A stretch of DNA of 64,000 nucleotides from Symbiodinium natans (Eukaryota; Sar; Dinophyceae; Suessiales; Symbiodiniaceae). The stretch is from the NCBI GenBank assembly GCA_905221605.1, contig CAJNDS010002578.1:186001-250000 (forward strand), in the 5' to 3' direction. The position numbers and the translations under genes were made by a program. The notes under the pieces were generated by a model. The model did no database searches. It saw nothing but the letters and a program-made list of their open reading frames with translations, and was not told where the DNA came from. Below, in pieces: positions 10,303-20,700 of this stretch. Each line of letters begins with the position of its first letter. Position 1 is the stretch's first letter.

Positions 10303-10609
10303 CTGAAAGCCAACACCCAGGCTCTAAACCCTTGTGGGCAGCATGAAAAGGTCTCAGGCCTCGGTCTCCTGACTAAAAGCGGAACGTAGTCAAGACTTCC
10401 TCAACATCCCTGTGAGAAAACAAACCTCGATGGAGCTTTTCCGCAGCCAAAGAGTCAATGTCAGCTTCATCTGCAGACCAGACCTTCTTAGGTGTTGTAG
10501 GACTTGAAGGGATAAGGTTCTCGACGCTACCAGAGCTCAAGACCGAACCATCAGACACATTGACGGATGCACATGCGCGCACATTTGCAGGCTTGAAGAA
10601 CTCCCCCGG

Positions 10610-10990
10610 GATCAGGCTATCTAAACCACTAGGGGTCGGGATGGAACCATTCGGCGCGATGCCCAGGCGTATTCGTTTACAGGCTTGAAGGACCAACCCG
10701 GGACCGGGCTATTTAAACCACTAGGGCTCGGGTTGGAACCATTTTGCACACGCTCGCAGGCTGGGCTATCTAAACGACTAGGGCTCGGGTTGGAACCGTT
10801 TTGCACACTTGCGGACGCACAGACGCACACATTTGCAGGCTTGCAGGAGTCGCTTGCACCGGGACTGGGCTATCTAAACCACTAGGCCTCGGGTTGGAAC
10901 CATTTTGCACACTTGCAGACGCACAGGCGTACTCGCTTGCAGGCTTGAAGGACTCTCTAGGGCTGGGCTATCTAAACCACTAGGGCTCGG
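10610..10990. repeat. Irregular repeat within copia element 2 (five copies of a TCTAAACCACTAGGG-type core)
   Basis: The core GGCTATCTAAACCACTAGG recurs with small changes near 10614, 10708, 10764, 10867 and 10966, followed each time by GCTCGGGTTGGAACCATTTT-like sequence. Spacing varies from about 56 to 103 bases. The array interrupts the polyprotein between the linker and the DSBH block. Confidence 0.7.
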
Positions 10991-11007
10991 AAGGGAACCT
11001 TTTGGCG

Positions 11008-11529
11008 CTAATCCCTTACTTCCACCCTGACCCTGTTCATCCCAAGTACGAGTCTCTGCCTGTTGGCTCTTGAACAGATCCTATTCAACAAATCCCTTAG
11101 AAGACTCCGATGACTCTGACCCTTCTGCGTCAGAAGACTGAAAACATGTTGGTCCCGCCCCAATAGGCGAGAGAGCCGAGGATCAGGCGACTTAGTCGAG
11201 TGCCAGCGTCGAGGCGGCAGAACGTCCGCAAACTCGGATCCAAGCGGTGGAGGCGGACCAACAGGATAAATCGCTGAGCTGATAACCAGCTGGTTGTTGG
11301 GCAATAATACAAGATACGAACTGGGAGCTTGCGGCGCAGGACCAACCAGACGGAACGCTGCCGCTAACGTAGACGCGCGTGCATTTGAGTGCCAAAGGGA
11401 TGCATCGGACGGGGCGGCGCCCCCAGCGCGCACATAGCGCAGCTCCACAGCTGCTCGCCAGCTTGTCGCACAGCCAACGGCCAATACTTGATATCTAGCC
11501 CTGAGGTTAAAAGACACCAGCGTGCGCAC
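11008..11529 (-). pseudogene. Integrase-RT linker region of copia element 2
   Basis: A 173-residue open frame contains VELRYVRAGGAAPSD, TLAAAFRLVGPAPQAPSS, LVLLPNNQLVISSAIYPV and GPPPPLGSEFADVLPP. It sits directly after the integrase remnant. The sequence is Pro-rich and without a recognised catalytic motif; assignment as a polyprotein linker is by position and frame continuity with the integrase block after one shift. Confidence 0.45.
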
Positions 11530-11764
11530 CGCTTAATCTCCCTTTGGCAACCTCGGCCTGACTATTACTCGCATGATCTTCGGGAGCCGATTTAGTTTGG
11601 TGGATTCGCTGTCGGGCAAGCCACTCAGCGAGCTTCGGACTCAGAAATTCCCGTGCGCGGCCACTCTGCAAACGGAACACAGGAACTCCATGCGCACGAA
11701 GACGAATCACAGCTTGCATTACAGACAACTGGACCAAATTGGCCCTCCTGACACGAGCCTCCAA
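11500..11764 (-). pseudogene. Integrase core C-terminal half, copia element 2
   Basis: The reading AVIRLRAHGVPVFRLQSG, then RAREFLSPKLAEWLARQRI and TKSAPEDHASNSQAEV matches the second half of rve integrases, where a strand ending in D (here S, in LQSG) precedes the E-F-x-S-x-x-L-x-x-W-L block, and a catalytic Glu follows N-G-x-x-E (here N-S-Q-A-E). The second catalytic Asp therefore seems to be mutated. The first Asp region is missing. The continuing frame is shifted at about 11530. Confidence 0.6.
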
Positions 11765-11779
11765 ATTCTAATCAGCAAC

Positions 11780-12600
11780 TTGTGTTCCTAGAAACGCGAA
11801 TTGAATACCGTCCAATCAAAAATCATACAAAAAAAGATCATTTCGTCATCCCGAGATTCCCAAGCGTGCATTTAAGATCCCGCCACCACCCCCAATTCAC
11901 CAACAATCTCGAGAAAACAAAATCCACAAGCCAACACGAACACACACGAACCGGATGAATACACTCTACAAAGGGAAATCTTATGCATCCCAAAACGTAA
12001 CGGTATCTGCCTTAGCGTCAACTCGTCACGCGACCCGCAAGAGCAGCTCGGCAGCACCTGCGCGGGGGAATGAATTTGACACATCAGATATTATCAAAGC
12101 AGAATGAATCGGCGGAGACTACATGGGAGATTCGACCCAAAAGAAAAAGCATCACAAGTCTCCCCACATATTCGTATGAAAGAAACGACCAATAGCCCCT
12201 TGGGCCTCGGTCATAGACGCCTGTGCTTCACGACATTTCTGCAGGATGTGCAAGAGTCCCCTTTGAATGTCAATCGAAAGTCGAAGTTTCAAGTCTTGTT
12301 TTGTTGTGCCCAAAGGAGAATTCGTAATTCGATCGTACTCCTAACATATATTCTTCAAAAGCCCACGCGCGCCCATCTCACAACCACCTGTTGTTTCAAA
12401 AACAATAGGTTCAAAACCCAAATTCTGAGCCTGACAAGCCGCCTCCGTATTACGATCCCGACGTTTGCGCTCGGCATATGCCGCGGCAACCCCGCCCGAG
12501 TCCGATGCGGCCAAATTGAAATGAGAATTGGCCGTCCGACTCTGCAAGGGATCAACCCAACGAACCACAATCCATTTTTGACCATTTGCTAATAATTCTT
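11780..12600 (-). pseudogene. AT-rich non-LTR element 3' end (C-terminal module plus 3' UTR), copy 1
   Basis: Minus-strand frame 12568-12341 reads VAAAYAERKRRDRNTEAACQ, then LGFEPIVFETTGGCEMGARG. After one stop it continues as EYDRITNSPLGTTKQD and LSIDIQRGLLHILQKC. The same text in the same order occurs on the plus strand at 19970-20160. Downstream (12060-11790) lies an untranslated segment with ATTGGGGGTGGTGGCGGGAT and, near its end, AATTCGCGTTTCTAGGA-like sequence that recurs behind the other copies. It abuts the truncated integrase of copia element 2. Function in the element is unknown; the module follows the RT in the better copy at 18.4-19.7 kb. Confidence 0.6.
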
Positions 12601-12639
12601 TGACAAGATCGGGAGGCCTCGGGTCTTCTGGAGCAATAT

Positions 12640-14092
12640 CATCAAATTAAGAAATCTTCCCCGATGGGCTTCCGGCCCGACTTGGCACGTGGCGCTTTGC
12701 AGCCTTGCATTGCGTCGGAAGGAAGAACGAAGGGCAAGTCAGATTCATCTGAGCCTTCGGGAAGTTCAGGCTCTGGCGGAGGCGTCGCCCAGGCTGTATC
12801 TGGCTTCAAGGGAACTCGAATAGAATATGCCACGAAGTACGTATAAGACCAATCGAAATCAATCCCCGGACGAAATGGACCCGCAATATCCACCATGAAT
12901 TCAAACATATGCTTGTTGCTGCAGGCAATATGGCCGATCTCTGCTCGTGGCTTCAATATATATAGCGCACTCCGAGCGATACGGAATATGATCAACTTGC
13001 AGGCGGTCCTTTCATTGCCTTTGATTCATCTTACTCAAGGTGTCCTGCCGGTCCCGATCATATATTTGGTTGGCTTTAAACGTATGATTCATATGAGTTT
13101 CCCAAGCTTTATCTAGAATGGACACAAGTCCCGGCGCCCAAGCGGCCCACTGAGATGAACAACACAAATCTACCGAATCTTCCTGCCTATTTACAGCGTC
13201 GACTCCCCACGAATTTCATATAGATTTTCATATATTATCTACGAATTCGTGAAAGTTATAATGGACCTCCTTTGATATGGCCCAAGGGACCTTGGGTCAA
13301 ATTTAGCGAACAACTCCCAATATTGTCTCCATATTGTCCGCTTCAGGCCAGCTCTACAGCGAAGGACATTTAACATGCTCGGGCGATTTTGGGGTATATT
13401 CATTAGGCTCAGTAGGTTGTTCCACAAAAAACAATGATTTGGTTTGTTGAAGATCTTTGCCGCAGCCTGTACCATAACCAACCTATATCATAGCCATCAA
13501 CAAGAACGTGCGAAAGAAAACCACGGTGTCATCATCTCCCAGACGGCTCTCTGCAGAACTCAAATGATCGGAATGAAATCTTTGAGGACTTTCTTTTGTT
13601 CGGATTTATTTTGCACTTCCATCTTCCCCATACGTATGATGCGACAAGAAGGCCCTGCAACCAGGCCACCTAACGATCCATATAACGTAATCTTCAGGAA
13701 AAGACCAAAGGTATCTGAGGACAAGAAATCTCCATCCATTAATAGATCTTGACCTATCCAATTGGACCACCTTTCCCCCGAGAATAAATTGACCAACGCA
13801 GGCACGGAATGGTCAAACAACTTGCGGCGAAATCGACGATTGAAAGAGGCCTTCTCAGGATCCTACGATGGAGTGCCAACAATACGAGAAACTAATCGTT
13901 CAGATTGGTGTTTGTGGAAGCATACATCCTTTGTTTCGTCCTCTCTTTAAATCTTCTAATTGATATTTTTGGGCGTAATTGTCGCTTGCCCCACGCATCA
14001 CGATAACCCTGACAGAACGACCCATTCTGGAGATCCGGGAACATGACCCGCACCCACACATATAGTGCAATCTCATCAATAATGCTAGCCAA
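12640..14092 (-). pseudogene. AT-rich polyprotein fragment: PC-motif region and integrase start
   Basis: On the minus strand the fragments read ALVNLFSGERWSNWIGQDL ... GSLGGLVAGPSCR (13820-13560). Across frame changes, EQPTEPNEY and a stop-interrupted PSL-SWPE follow (13440-13340), then IACSNKHMFEFMVDIAGPF with RPGIDFDWSYTYFVAYSI (12960-12800). The last block is an integrase core start with its first Asp (VDIAGPF). The GP-x-C-R segment resembles the Pro-Cys motif IV environment of cytosine-5 methyltransferases, known to have been captured by some dinoflagellate retrotransposons, but too little is preserved to say more. Multiple stops and shifts show a dead copy. Confidence 0.45.
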
Positions 14093-14291
14093 AATATGAT
14101 ACTTGAAATAGGCTTATGGATCCATAATACCGGAGTCCACTGGGGATATTGTTTCCACTAGTTTTGGATTTTGCTCCTGACAATGCCAATACCTCAAATT
14201 CCGTAAGGAGAGTGCGAGCGTACCCTTCAACAGAAGGCAATTCTGACGAATAATCGATCTTCATAAATAAGATCTAATCAAGCATAAATTG

Positions 14292-14326
14292 TTCTAGCAA
14301 TATTTTCTTAAAAAAAATTTTTAGAA
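14292..14326. repeat. AT-rich near-palindrome on the left of the telomere-like array
   Basis: TTCTAGCAATATTTTCTTAA runs into AAAAAATTTTTAGAA, a near-palindrome of about 35 bases. A similar one stands at 14689-14722 on the other side of the array. Confidence 0.6.
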
Positions 14327-14331
14327 CAAGG

Positions 14332-14673
14332 TTTAGGGTTTAGGGTTTAAGGGTTTAAGGGTTTAAGGGTTTAAGGGTTTAAGGGTTTAAGGGTTTAAGG
14401 GTTTAAGGGTTTAAGGGTTTAAGGGTTTAAGGGTTTAAGGGTTTGAGGTTTAGGGTTTAGGGTTTAGGGTTTAGGGTTTAGGGTTTTAGGGTTTAGGGTT
14501 TAGGGTTTAGGGTTTAGGGTTTAGGGTTTAAGGTTTAGGGTTTAGGGTTTAGGGTTTAGGATTTAGGGCTTAGGGCTTAGGGTTTAGGGTTTAGGGTTTA
14601 GGGTTTAGGGATTAGGGTTTGGGGTTTAGGGTTCAGGATTTAGGGGTTTAGGATTTAGGGATTAGGGTTTAGG
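14332..14673. repeat. Interstitial telomere-like array (TTTAAGGG then TTTAGGG)
   Basis: About 340 bases of tandem repeats. From about 14346 to 14441 the unit is the 8-mer TTTAAGGG (roughly a dozen copies); from there to 14673 it is mainly the 7-mer TTTAGGG with scattered variants (TTTTAGGG, GCTTAGG, GATTTAGG). TTTAGGG is the telomeric repeat reported for dinoflagellates and plants. The array lies inside the AT-rich block, far from any window edge. Confidence 0.9.
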
Positions 14674-14688
14674 AAACCTAAATCTTTA

Positions 14689-14722
14689 TTCTAAATATTT
14701 TTTTTAAAAAAAAAATTCTAGA
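14689..14722. repeat. AT-rich near-palindrome on the right of the telomere-like array
   Basis: TTCTAAATATTTTTTTTAAA continuing into AAAAAAATTCTAGA mirrors the left flank in composition and ends (TTCTA...TAGA). Confidence 0.6.
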
Positions 14723-16900
14723 TTAATTTTTATAATCGAACTTTTATTTATATATTCTGAGCCATCAATAGTTTTATTAATTCATCGAATATAGCTAATA
14801 AAAGGATCCCATCTGACAATAATTCATTCATCGCTCGTGCCCACGCTACATCACGGAACTAACTTTGTAATATTTGTTTCACTCGTAATATTGATGGTGG
14901 GGAATTCAATGAGAGATTTCAAGAACTCTTGCCATTCCTGAAATCCACCCGATTGATATTATTTCAAAATTTGAAACAACAATCCCATATTGGAAAGAAT
15001 ACGAATGGCCATTACATGATTGGATACCGAATATAATCCTCAAGACCGTTTGCGTAGCCCTCGACTCTAACTTCGCAATTATAGGGTATCTCAAATCTTC
15101 TACAAGGTACGGATATATTTGTTCTTTTTTTAGGGGATCTATTATTTGATGGTCATGATAAGAATGTATTGTGGTTTCATATATTCATTGGTATCATTGC
15201 CAATTCCTTACAGATAGATCTCTCAACATTAATATATTCGGTATAATCAATCAGTGGTCCAGATGATTACACCTACTTCACTCCGCGGTCCTACTATGGG
15301 CAGATCCCAAAACCATCCCTTTCCCTAAGAATAGAGGAATAGAATTTGGGATATTAGGGGGTCTATGATGATTTGAGAAATCTGCAAAGCCTTGGGGATT
15401 AGGGGGAAAACTTGGCTCAGGATCGAATGTGGCCCCGATATCGACGTCTCAACTCCCGATTCCGAAATTAAAGATTCCTGAGGATATATCGCAAAATTTA
15501 ATCCATTATTCTGATCAGAGACTTCTCATTCTCGTGGAGCTTGCATAGGATCATATATATTCGGTGTTCCCACCGACGGATCCATTATATTCGATTTTCT
15601 GGATATATCGGGGTTGCTTCATTTGGGACTACGATCAGTTCGAAATCTTCAGATCCATTTCTTCCATAATCTAGGCCAATAATGGACTTGGTAGAGGCAT
15701 GATATTAGGAGAATATGGACATGGCGATGTATTCCACCTATTCCCCAGAGATTCCAATTCTAATTGTCCATACCAATTGCCATATATACTCAATATCCTG
15801 AACAATCAATATTCCCTGAATTGGGGAATACCTTGCCCATTCGCACATCGGATATATTATCGGGAAAGATGGCAGAGATGAATTCAACAATACTTCTAGG
15901 CTACTTACTGAACCCAGACGGGGAGATACTCGCACCTGAGATGGAATATCTAATGTGGCAGACCTTGCATGATTCGACTCAGGATATGATGGATATTTCA
16001 AATAGGGTGACGACAATGACGGAGATAACAAATTGCCAAAAGGAATCAATATATTCAATAGATGACCCCAAGGACCATGATAAGATTCAGATTCCATATC
16101 GAAGGATACTTATCGTCCCTCCATTTCATTGCACGATAATCTGATCCTTAGATAATCTCAGAATCCTCCAATTTCAATCTATCACTTGATCTTTCTAATT
16201 TTTCCAGAAGATTCTCCACAACCGATCACAACCTCGCAACCTCAAACGAAGGATCTTCATAATCCCCGCTCCCTTGCTCATAACTCCTGGCACTCATCTT
16301 GTCATAGATTTCGGGAGCCTTATCTCCGGATTTCCATTCTCTAGAATGGAAGAAGCCAATACACCAATCCGAGGTGGATTTCCTTACGATATATGATCAA
16401 ATTCTCTCATGTCTTCATTCATCCTCTTCTTTTAGCGCGATCTCAGGTCCTCTTCTAGGACCACTGGCCTTTGCGCTTCGATAGATGATATTTCCAAATG
16501 ATGAATTAATCCCTCGAAATCAATTGGACGGGATGACGCCAACTCGACCTCAATCCTTGCTCTATCGGACCAAAAAGGATACGGACTCATTGCCGGACTC
16601 ACACGCTCCCTTCTCGGAGACCCAGGGGTCGGAGATTGAAAATTTGATCCCAATTCTGACCCCTCCATTTCTTCTAGCTATCGAGCCTCGCATATCCTTA
16701 TATTTTCCCCATTGATAATATCATTGGAGGAGATCATTGATTCACCATTGATTGATCTGATATTCCAACCTCCTTACTTGCAGAAGCTCGTCCATCTTCT
16801 AGCAAGGAATTTCTGCCATCTCCAATTGTTCCATCTCCTATGGATGTCCGATCATCGCCTTGATCCTCCAATAGATCATTCATGCTGATCGTAAGCGGGC
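14723..16900. other. AT-rich stretch without a recognised gene
   Basis: Open frames of about 120 codons exist (for example 15764-16144 plus and 16097-15738 minus, overlapping) but no motif was recognised. The base composition and phrases such as GATATATC and GGAATAT match the neighbouring decayed retroelements, so it is probably also element-derived. Confidence 0.4.
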
Positions 16901-17560
16901 GACACATGATGTCGCGAATAAGTGCGCGAAACAATTGCTAGGATTCGAGCCAATGGTTTGGGAATCGACTGGGGGAGTTCATGAGGAAAGTGAAGTTATC
17001 GTGGATTCATTGTGTCAAATGAGGGATGCGAGATTCGGACTTCGTGTGGGGAGCTCGAAGAATCAGATCCGTGCTAGGATCTCGATGGATTTGCAGCGCG
17101 GCTTTCACTTTGCTTGCTGCTTGCAGCGGGCGAACGCGGGGCCGCAACCTGACGAGTAAATTGCGAGGATTAGTTTCGTATCTGGATGATTCCCTGTGCG
17201 GTTGCTCCTCTCGTCTTGTCCCACTGTTGCGCCGTGCCTTCTGGCGAATTCGGGGTGGTGGCGGGTGTATATTCTTCGTTTCACTGCTGGAAGGCACTGC
17301 TATTTGCTTCGTGCTTTCTTTGTGCTTTGAGCAATCTCATCATGGATCTTCGGTTCATGTTTGGAATTATTTGAACTAGGATCCTATCTTTGATTGTGCG
17401 CAGTGGTGAGAGAAGCAAAAGTCTTCTTTCACTCTGCTTTGATGTCGGGTCTCTTCTTCTTATTCTCATGGATGGAGATTACTTTCATTTGAGTTTTCGT
17501 AGTGAATTGGTGCTTTTGGGAGCATAAGTCTCTTGCACCGAAGTGAGGAACAGAACTAAT
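16900..17560 (+). pseudogene. AT-rich non-LTR element 3' end, copy 2
   Basis: The frame from 16935 reads LGFEPMVWESTGGVHEESEV, then RARISMDLQRGFHFACCLQ and a stop at 17159: the same C-terminal module as at 7.0, 12.4, 18.4 and 20.0 kb. The untranslated part after it has GAATTCGGGGTGGTGGCGGG (17245-17265) and AATTGGTGCTTTTGGGAGCA (about 17503-17523), shared with the other copies. It points toward the oppositely oriented copy ending at about 17770, so the two are tail to tail. Confidence 0.55.
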
Positions 17561-17769
17561 AGATCATTCAATTGATGAATTTGAATTTCCTCAAATGGAT
17601 CTTAACCAAGAATACTCGCCATGTTGGATAATACTTTCTCAAATATTTCCTCTCCAGCATCTAGTTCATTCAATTTATTTCCTCCTCCTTCTAGGATCCA
17701 TCTCCATGGTCTGCATCCTCACAAGCAAGATATCAGCCGGTCGACGCCGAGGAGCCTCCTATACATTAT

Positions 17770-19690
17770 ATTCGATCGGTGCAAGAGTCGTCTGCTCCTA
17801 AAAATACCAATTAAGAATACGAATGACGAATTGAGAATATTAAAAGTGAAACCCAGGAATCCACCAAAAACAAACGAAACACATCACAAATTTCGTGCTC
17901 TCCAAGACGCCCCGTCGTGCGTAAAAGCCCACCACCATCCCCAATTAAACAGGATATCCCAGAAAGACGAAAAGGAGAGAAAGAAAACAAAGGTTCCCAA
18001 AATCATGGCGCAAGCATATTCTGCTCCCGCGGATGAAACGATATCCAATCTTACACAACCCATAATCATTCACTCATATCTGCCAATAATCATCATAACT
18101 CATTTGCGCTGGGGAGATATCCTGCTCAGAACAAATGTCTTACCTGCGTGGGGAGGTTCTCCTGACCGGGAAAGAAAATCATCAATCAAATATGAATCTG
18201 AGCGGCAAAGAATAGATCTTTTCTTGATATCCCGCACGTCTCCATGACAAATAATGATGGATACATCATTGGAGAGCGATGGAAATTCTCTCTTGCAACA
18301 AGTGTCGTGGTCGTGATGCGGGACATTCATTTGGGCCATCCAAGGTCTTGCACAAAGATTCCAGCATCCGAGCACCTTCCTGGTTCAAACCCCCGCATGG
18401 TCAAAGCTGACTGGCTCGAATCCGATTCCCTGTTCGTGGCACCTAGCTTGAGTGCCCTGATTACGTCGTTTAAGGGCAACATGCTCCTCAATGACCGAAC
18501 GTCCCTTAACGGCCCGAAAAGGAGAGATGACAATAAAGTCAATCGCTATCCATGGGAGAAAATTCCATGATGATTGTCGACAAAGAGCAGAAGGAATAAT
18601 CAGAATGTCGACTGGTCTCCTAGCCGGTTCGTCGGACAACCACCCCAATGATTCAAATTTCAATCCTAAGCCTCCTCCCGACAAAAGACGATAAATCTCG
18701 TCACGGATATAATTATGCAATCCCGTTTTCCCAATCTTGATATACGTCAAATTATGATGACCATACTGATTGCGGGCATACTTCGTCCACATCAAATAAT
18801 GGTAATCCAAATCGCCTGGATATGGAATCTGATCATGCAACATTGGACAACTATCGAACGCAAGACTTGGAGAAACATCTTCGGCCTGGGACATGAAGCC
18901 TTTCTGTCGGAGCTGAACCTGGGAATTCTGAAAATCATTCTGCCACGTCGGGAATAAGGCTTCCAATCTTTATGCAATCCTAATCCATCCTAATACAGAA
19001 TGATGCGGAATCGCAGGGACGAGGGCTTGATATAAATCCTGAACGATCCTGGAAGCCCCCAAATAACAGATATCGGACCGATAACAAATGGAGTCCACAA
19101 TTGGGATACTCTCCAGCATAAATCCTAAACCTCCCAATTTTGGAGATAACGTCGCTTGCCGCCACGAATGATCAAGAAATGAATACCCTATAATCACTTC
19201 GAAGGCTTGGCGATATCGTTTATCGTATCACTCGAACAATGGTCCCAAAAATTGATGGGGAGAAGATCTCGTAAGATATTGCAATTGGCAGAAGCCCATA
19301 CATTATTGAAGGAGATGAAAAGCCACATATTTGTTCTGCAATCCCTCCTACCTGGCTTCACAAATTTCCTGCATGAATATCTGCTGCCCCGAGACCGGAA
19401 TTTTCAGCATCTGCACATCACACCCCGTCCATATCTGAACCCCAAGCTCCTGGAACCCAGAAATATCCCCCCTGAAATCATTCCCTGACAACAGATAAAC
19501 CGTATACTGGGAGAAATCATACTTCAACCCGAACTTTTCCGCCAAACGAATCTCTCGCCGAAAATACCGAAGGATATCCTGCGCCCTCCCCCCACAGAAG
19601 CCGTCATCGGCATACTCCGGTTGGAATGGGAGATTGATTCCGGTATCAGCAGCTACTTCCTCTGCGTGTCGTTTACGTAACTGGGAAGGA
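17770..19690 (-). pseudogene. AT-rich non-LTR retrotransposon RT fragment with intact YADD and 3' end, copy 3
   Basis: On the minus strand from about 19680: INLPFQPEYADDGFCGGRAQ holds the RT catalytic motif, then FGLKYDFSQYTVYLL, a LKIPVSG block, and after a frame change WRQATLSPKLGGLGFMLES (19160-19100). Next come GHHNLTYIKIGKTGLHNYIRD, EPARRPVDILIIP and AIDFIVISPF, then QARCHEQGIGFEPVSFD (to 18385). This is the standard order of LINE-type RT palm, thumb and C-terminal module. Third positions are strongly A/T. Upstream palm and fingers are missing, and shifts separate the blocks. The 3' segment to 17770 holds the shared tail CCACCACCATCCCCAATTAA (plus strand, about 17930). Confidence 0.65.
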
Positions 19691-19959
19691 GCATGACTTG
19701 TATATCAGAGAAATCTCGATTATTCCACTCAATAATCAGGAGGTTCTTTGAAGACCCCAATCAGAAATAAATGCGAAGCTTACATAAGATCAATTTAGAT
19801 TACCATAATCTATTTCGCAAGGAATACAAATTCAGGGACAATCCCAAATGATAAAAATAAAACGAGATCAATTCTAAAGAAAGAATATGATATAATCATA
19901 TAATATTTTCCAGAATTTAATCGAAGAAGAATCCAGATATTCAAAATATTTTCCGAATA

Positions 19960-20700
19960 AAGATCTGAAAATTCGAGTTATAGATACGACGGGTGGTTGC
20001 GAGATGGGCGCACGTGGGCTCTTGAAGAGTATATATCAGGAATACGATCGAATTACGAATTCTCCTTTGGGAACAACAAAATAAGATCTGAAAAATCGAT
20101 TCTCGATTGACATTCAGAGGGGACTCTCTCACATCCTGCAGAAATGTCGTGCAGCACAGGCGTCAACGGATGGGGCCCAAGGGGCCATTGAACGTTTCCT
20201 TCAGGAGAATATATTGTGAAATTTTCGATGCTTGATGATCTAATTGAATCTCCATGGAATCTCTCTTATGAGTGAATCGTTCCAATCTTATGAAATTTGA
20301 CATGCCAAATTCGACCCCCCGCGCAAGTATTGCCGACCCCTTTACAACGCAGATGCGTGCGGATTGTGTAGCGACCCTGACCACTGAGGGCGGCAAGGTC
20401 TGTATATCGTAGTAATATTTCGGGAAATACAAATCTTCCCTTTCAAAGGAATCGTCGTCTGAATCGTGTGTGTGTGTTTTGGCTCTGCGTTTTCATCTTC
20501 TTGGTTTCCTGATGAATTGGGGATGGCGGTGGGTCTTTCAATGCACGACTGGGAATCTCGAGATGACGAATTATATCTTCTTGGCTTGTATTTAATCTAG
20601 ACGACGCTTAATTCGTGTTCTTAATATTATATCTCTTTTCTTTAATTGGCGTTTTTGGGAGCAGAAGCCTCCTGCGCCTTAGTTTCTGATCATAAATGGA
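19960..20700 (+). pseudogene. AT-rich non-LTR element 3' end, copy 4
   Basis: The plus strand reads TTGGCEMGARGLLKSIYQEY, DRITNSPLGTTK, stop, FSIDIQRGLSHILQKCRAAQ: nearly the same as the minus-strand copy at 12.2-12.4 kb. The 3' part contains GAATTGGGGATGGCGGTGGG (about 20514) and AATTGGCGTTTTTGGGAGCA (about 20645), shared with copies 1-3. A (GT)5-type run sits at 20468-20478. No RT precedes it; its left end meets the truncated 5' end of copy 3, so the two elements lie head to head. Confidence 0.55.

Larger units (their letters stand above)
8668..11764 (-). mobile_element. Decayed Ty1/copia-like retrotransposon 2, RT core deleted
   Basis: Minus-strand order: C-terminal half of an integrase core (11764-11500), linker with a VISSAIYPVGPPPPLG block (11345-11240), a short variable repeat array (10610-10990), DSBH-like domain (10302-9991), the first helices of RT (9594-9364), and RNase H (9283-8668). 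Most of the RT, including the catalytic Y-x-D-D region, is absent: the RT start and the pre-RNase H block are less than 100 bases apart. Several stops and shifts interrupt it. The integrase N-terminal part is cut at about 11770, exactly where the AT-rich block begins, so the two events may be linked. Confidence 0.7.

Noticed and set aside
17621-18247. 208-codon plus-strand frame
   Set aside because: It runs antisense through the untranslated tail of the minus-strand non-LTR copy; no motif.
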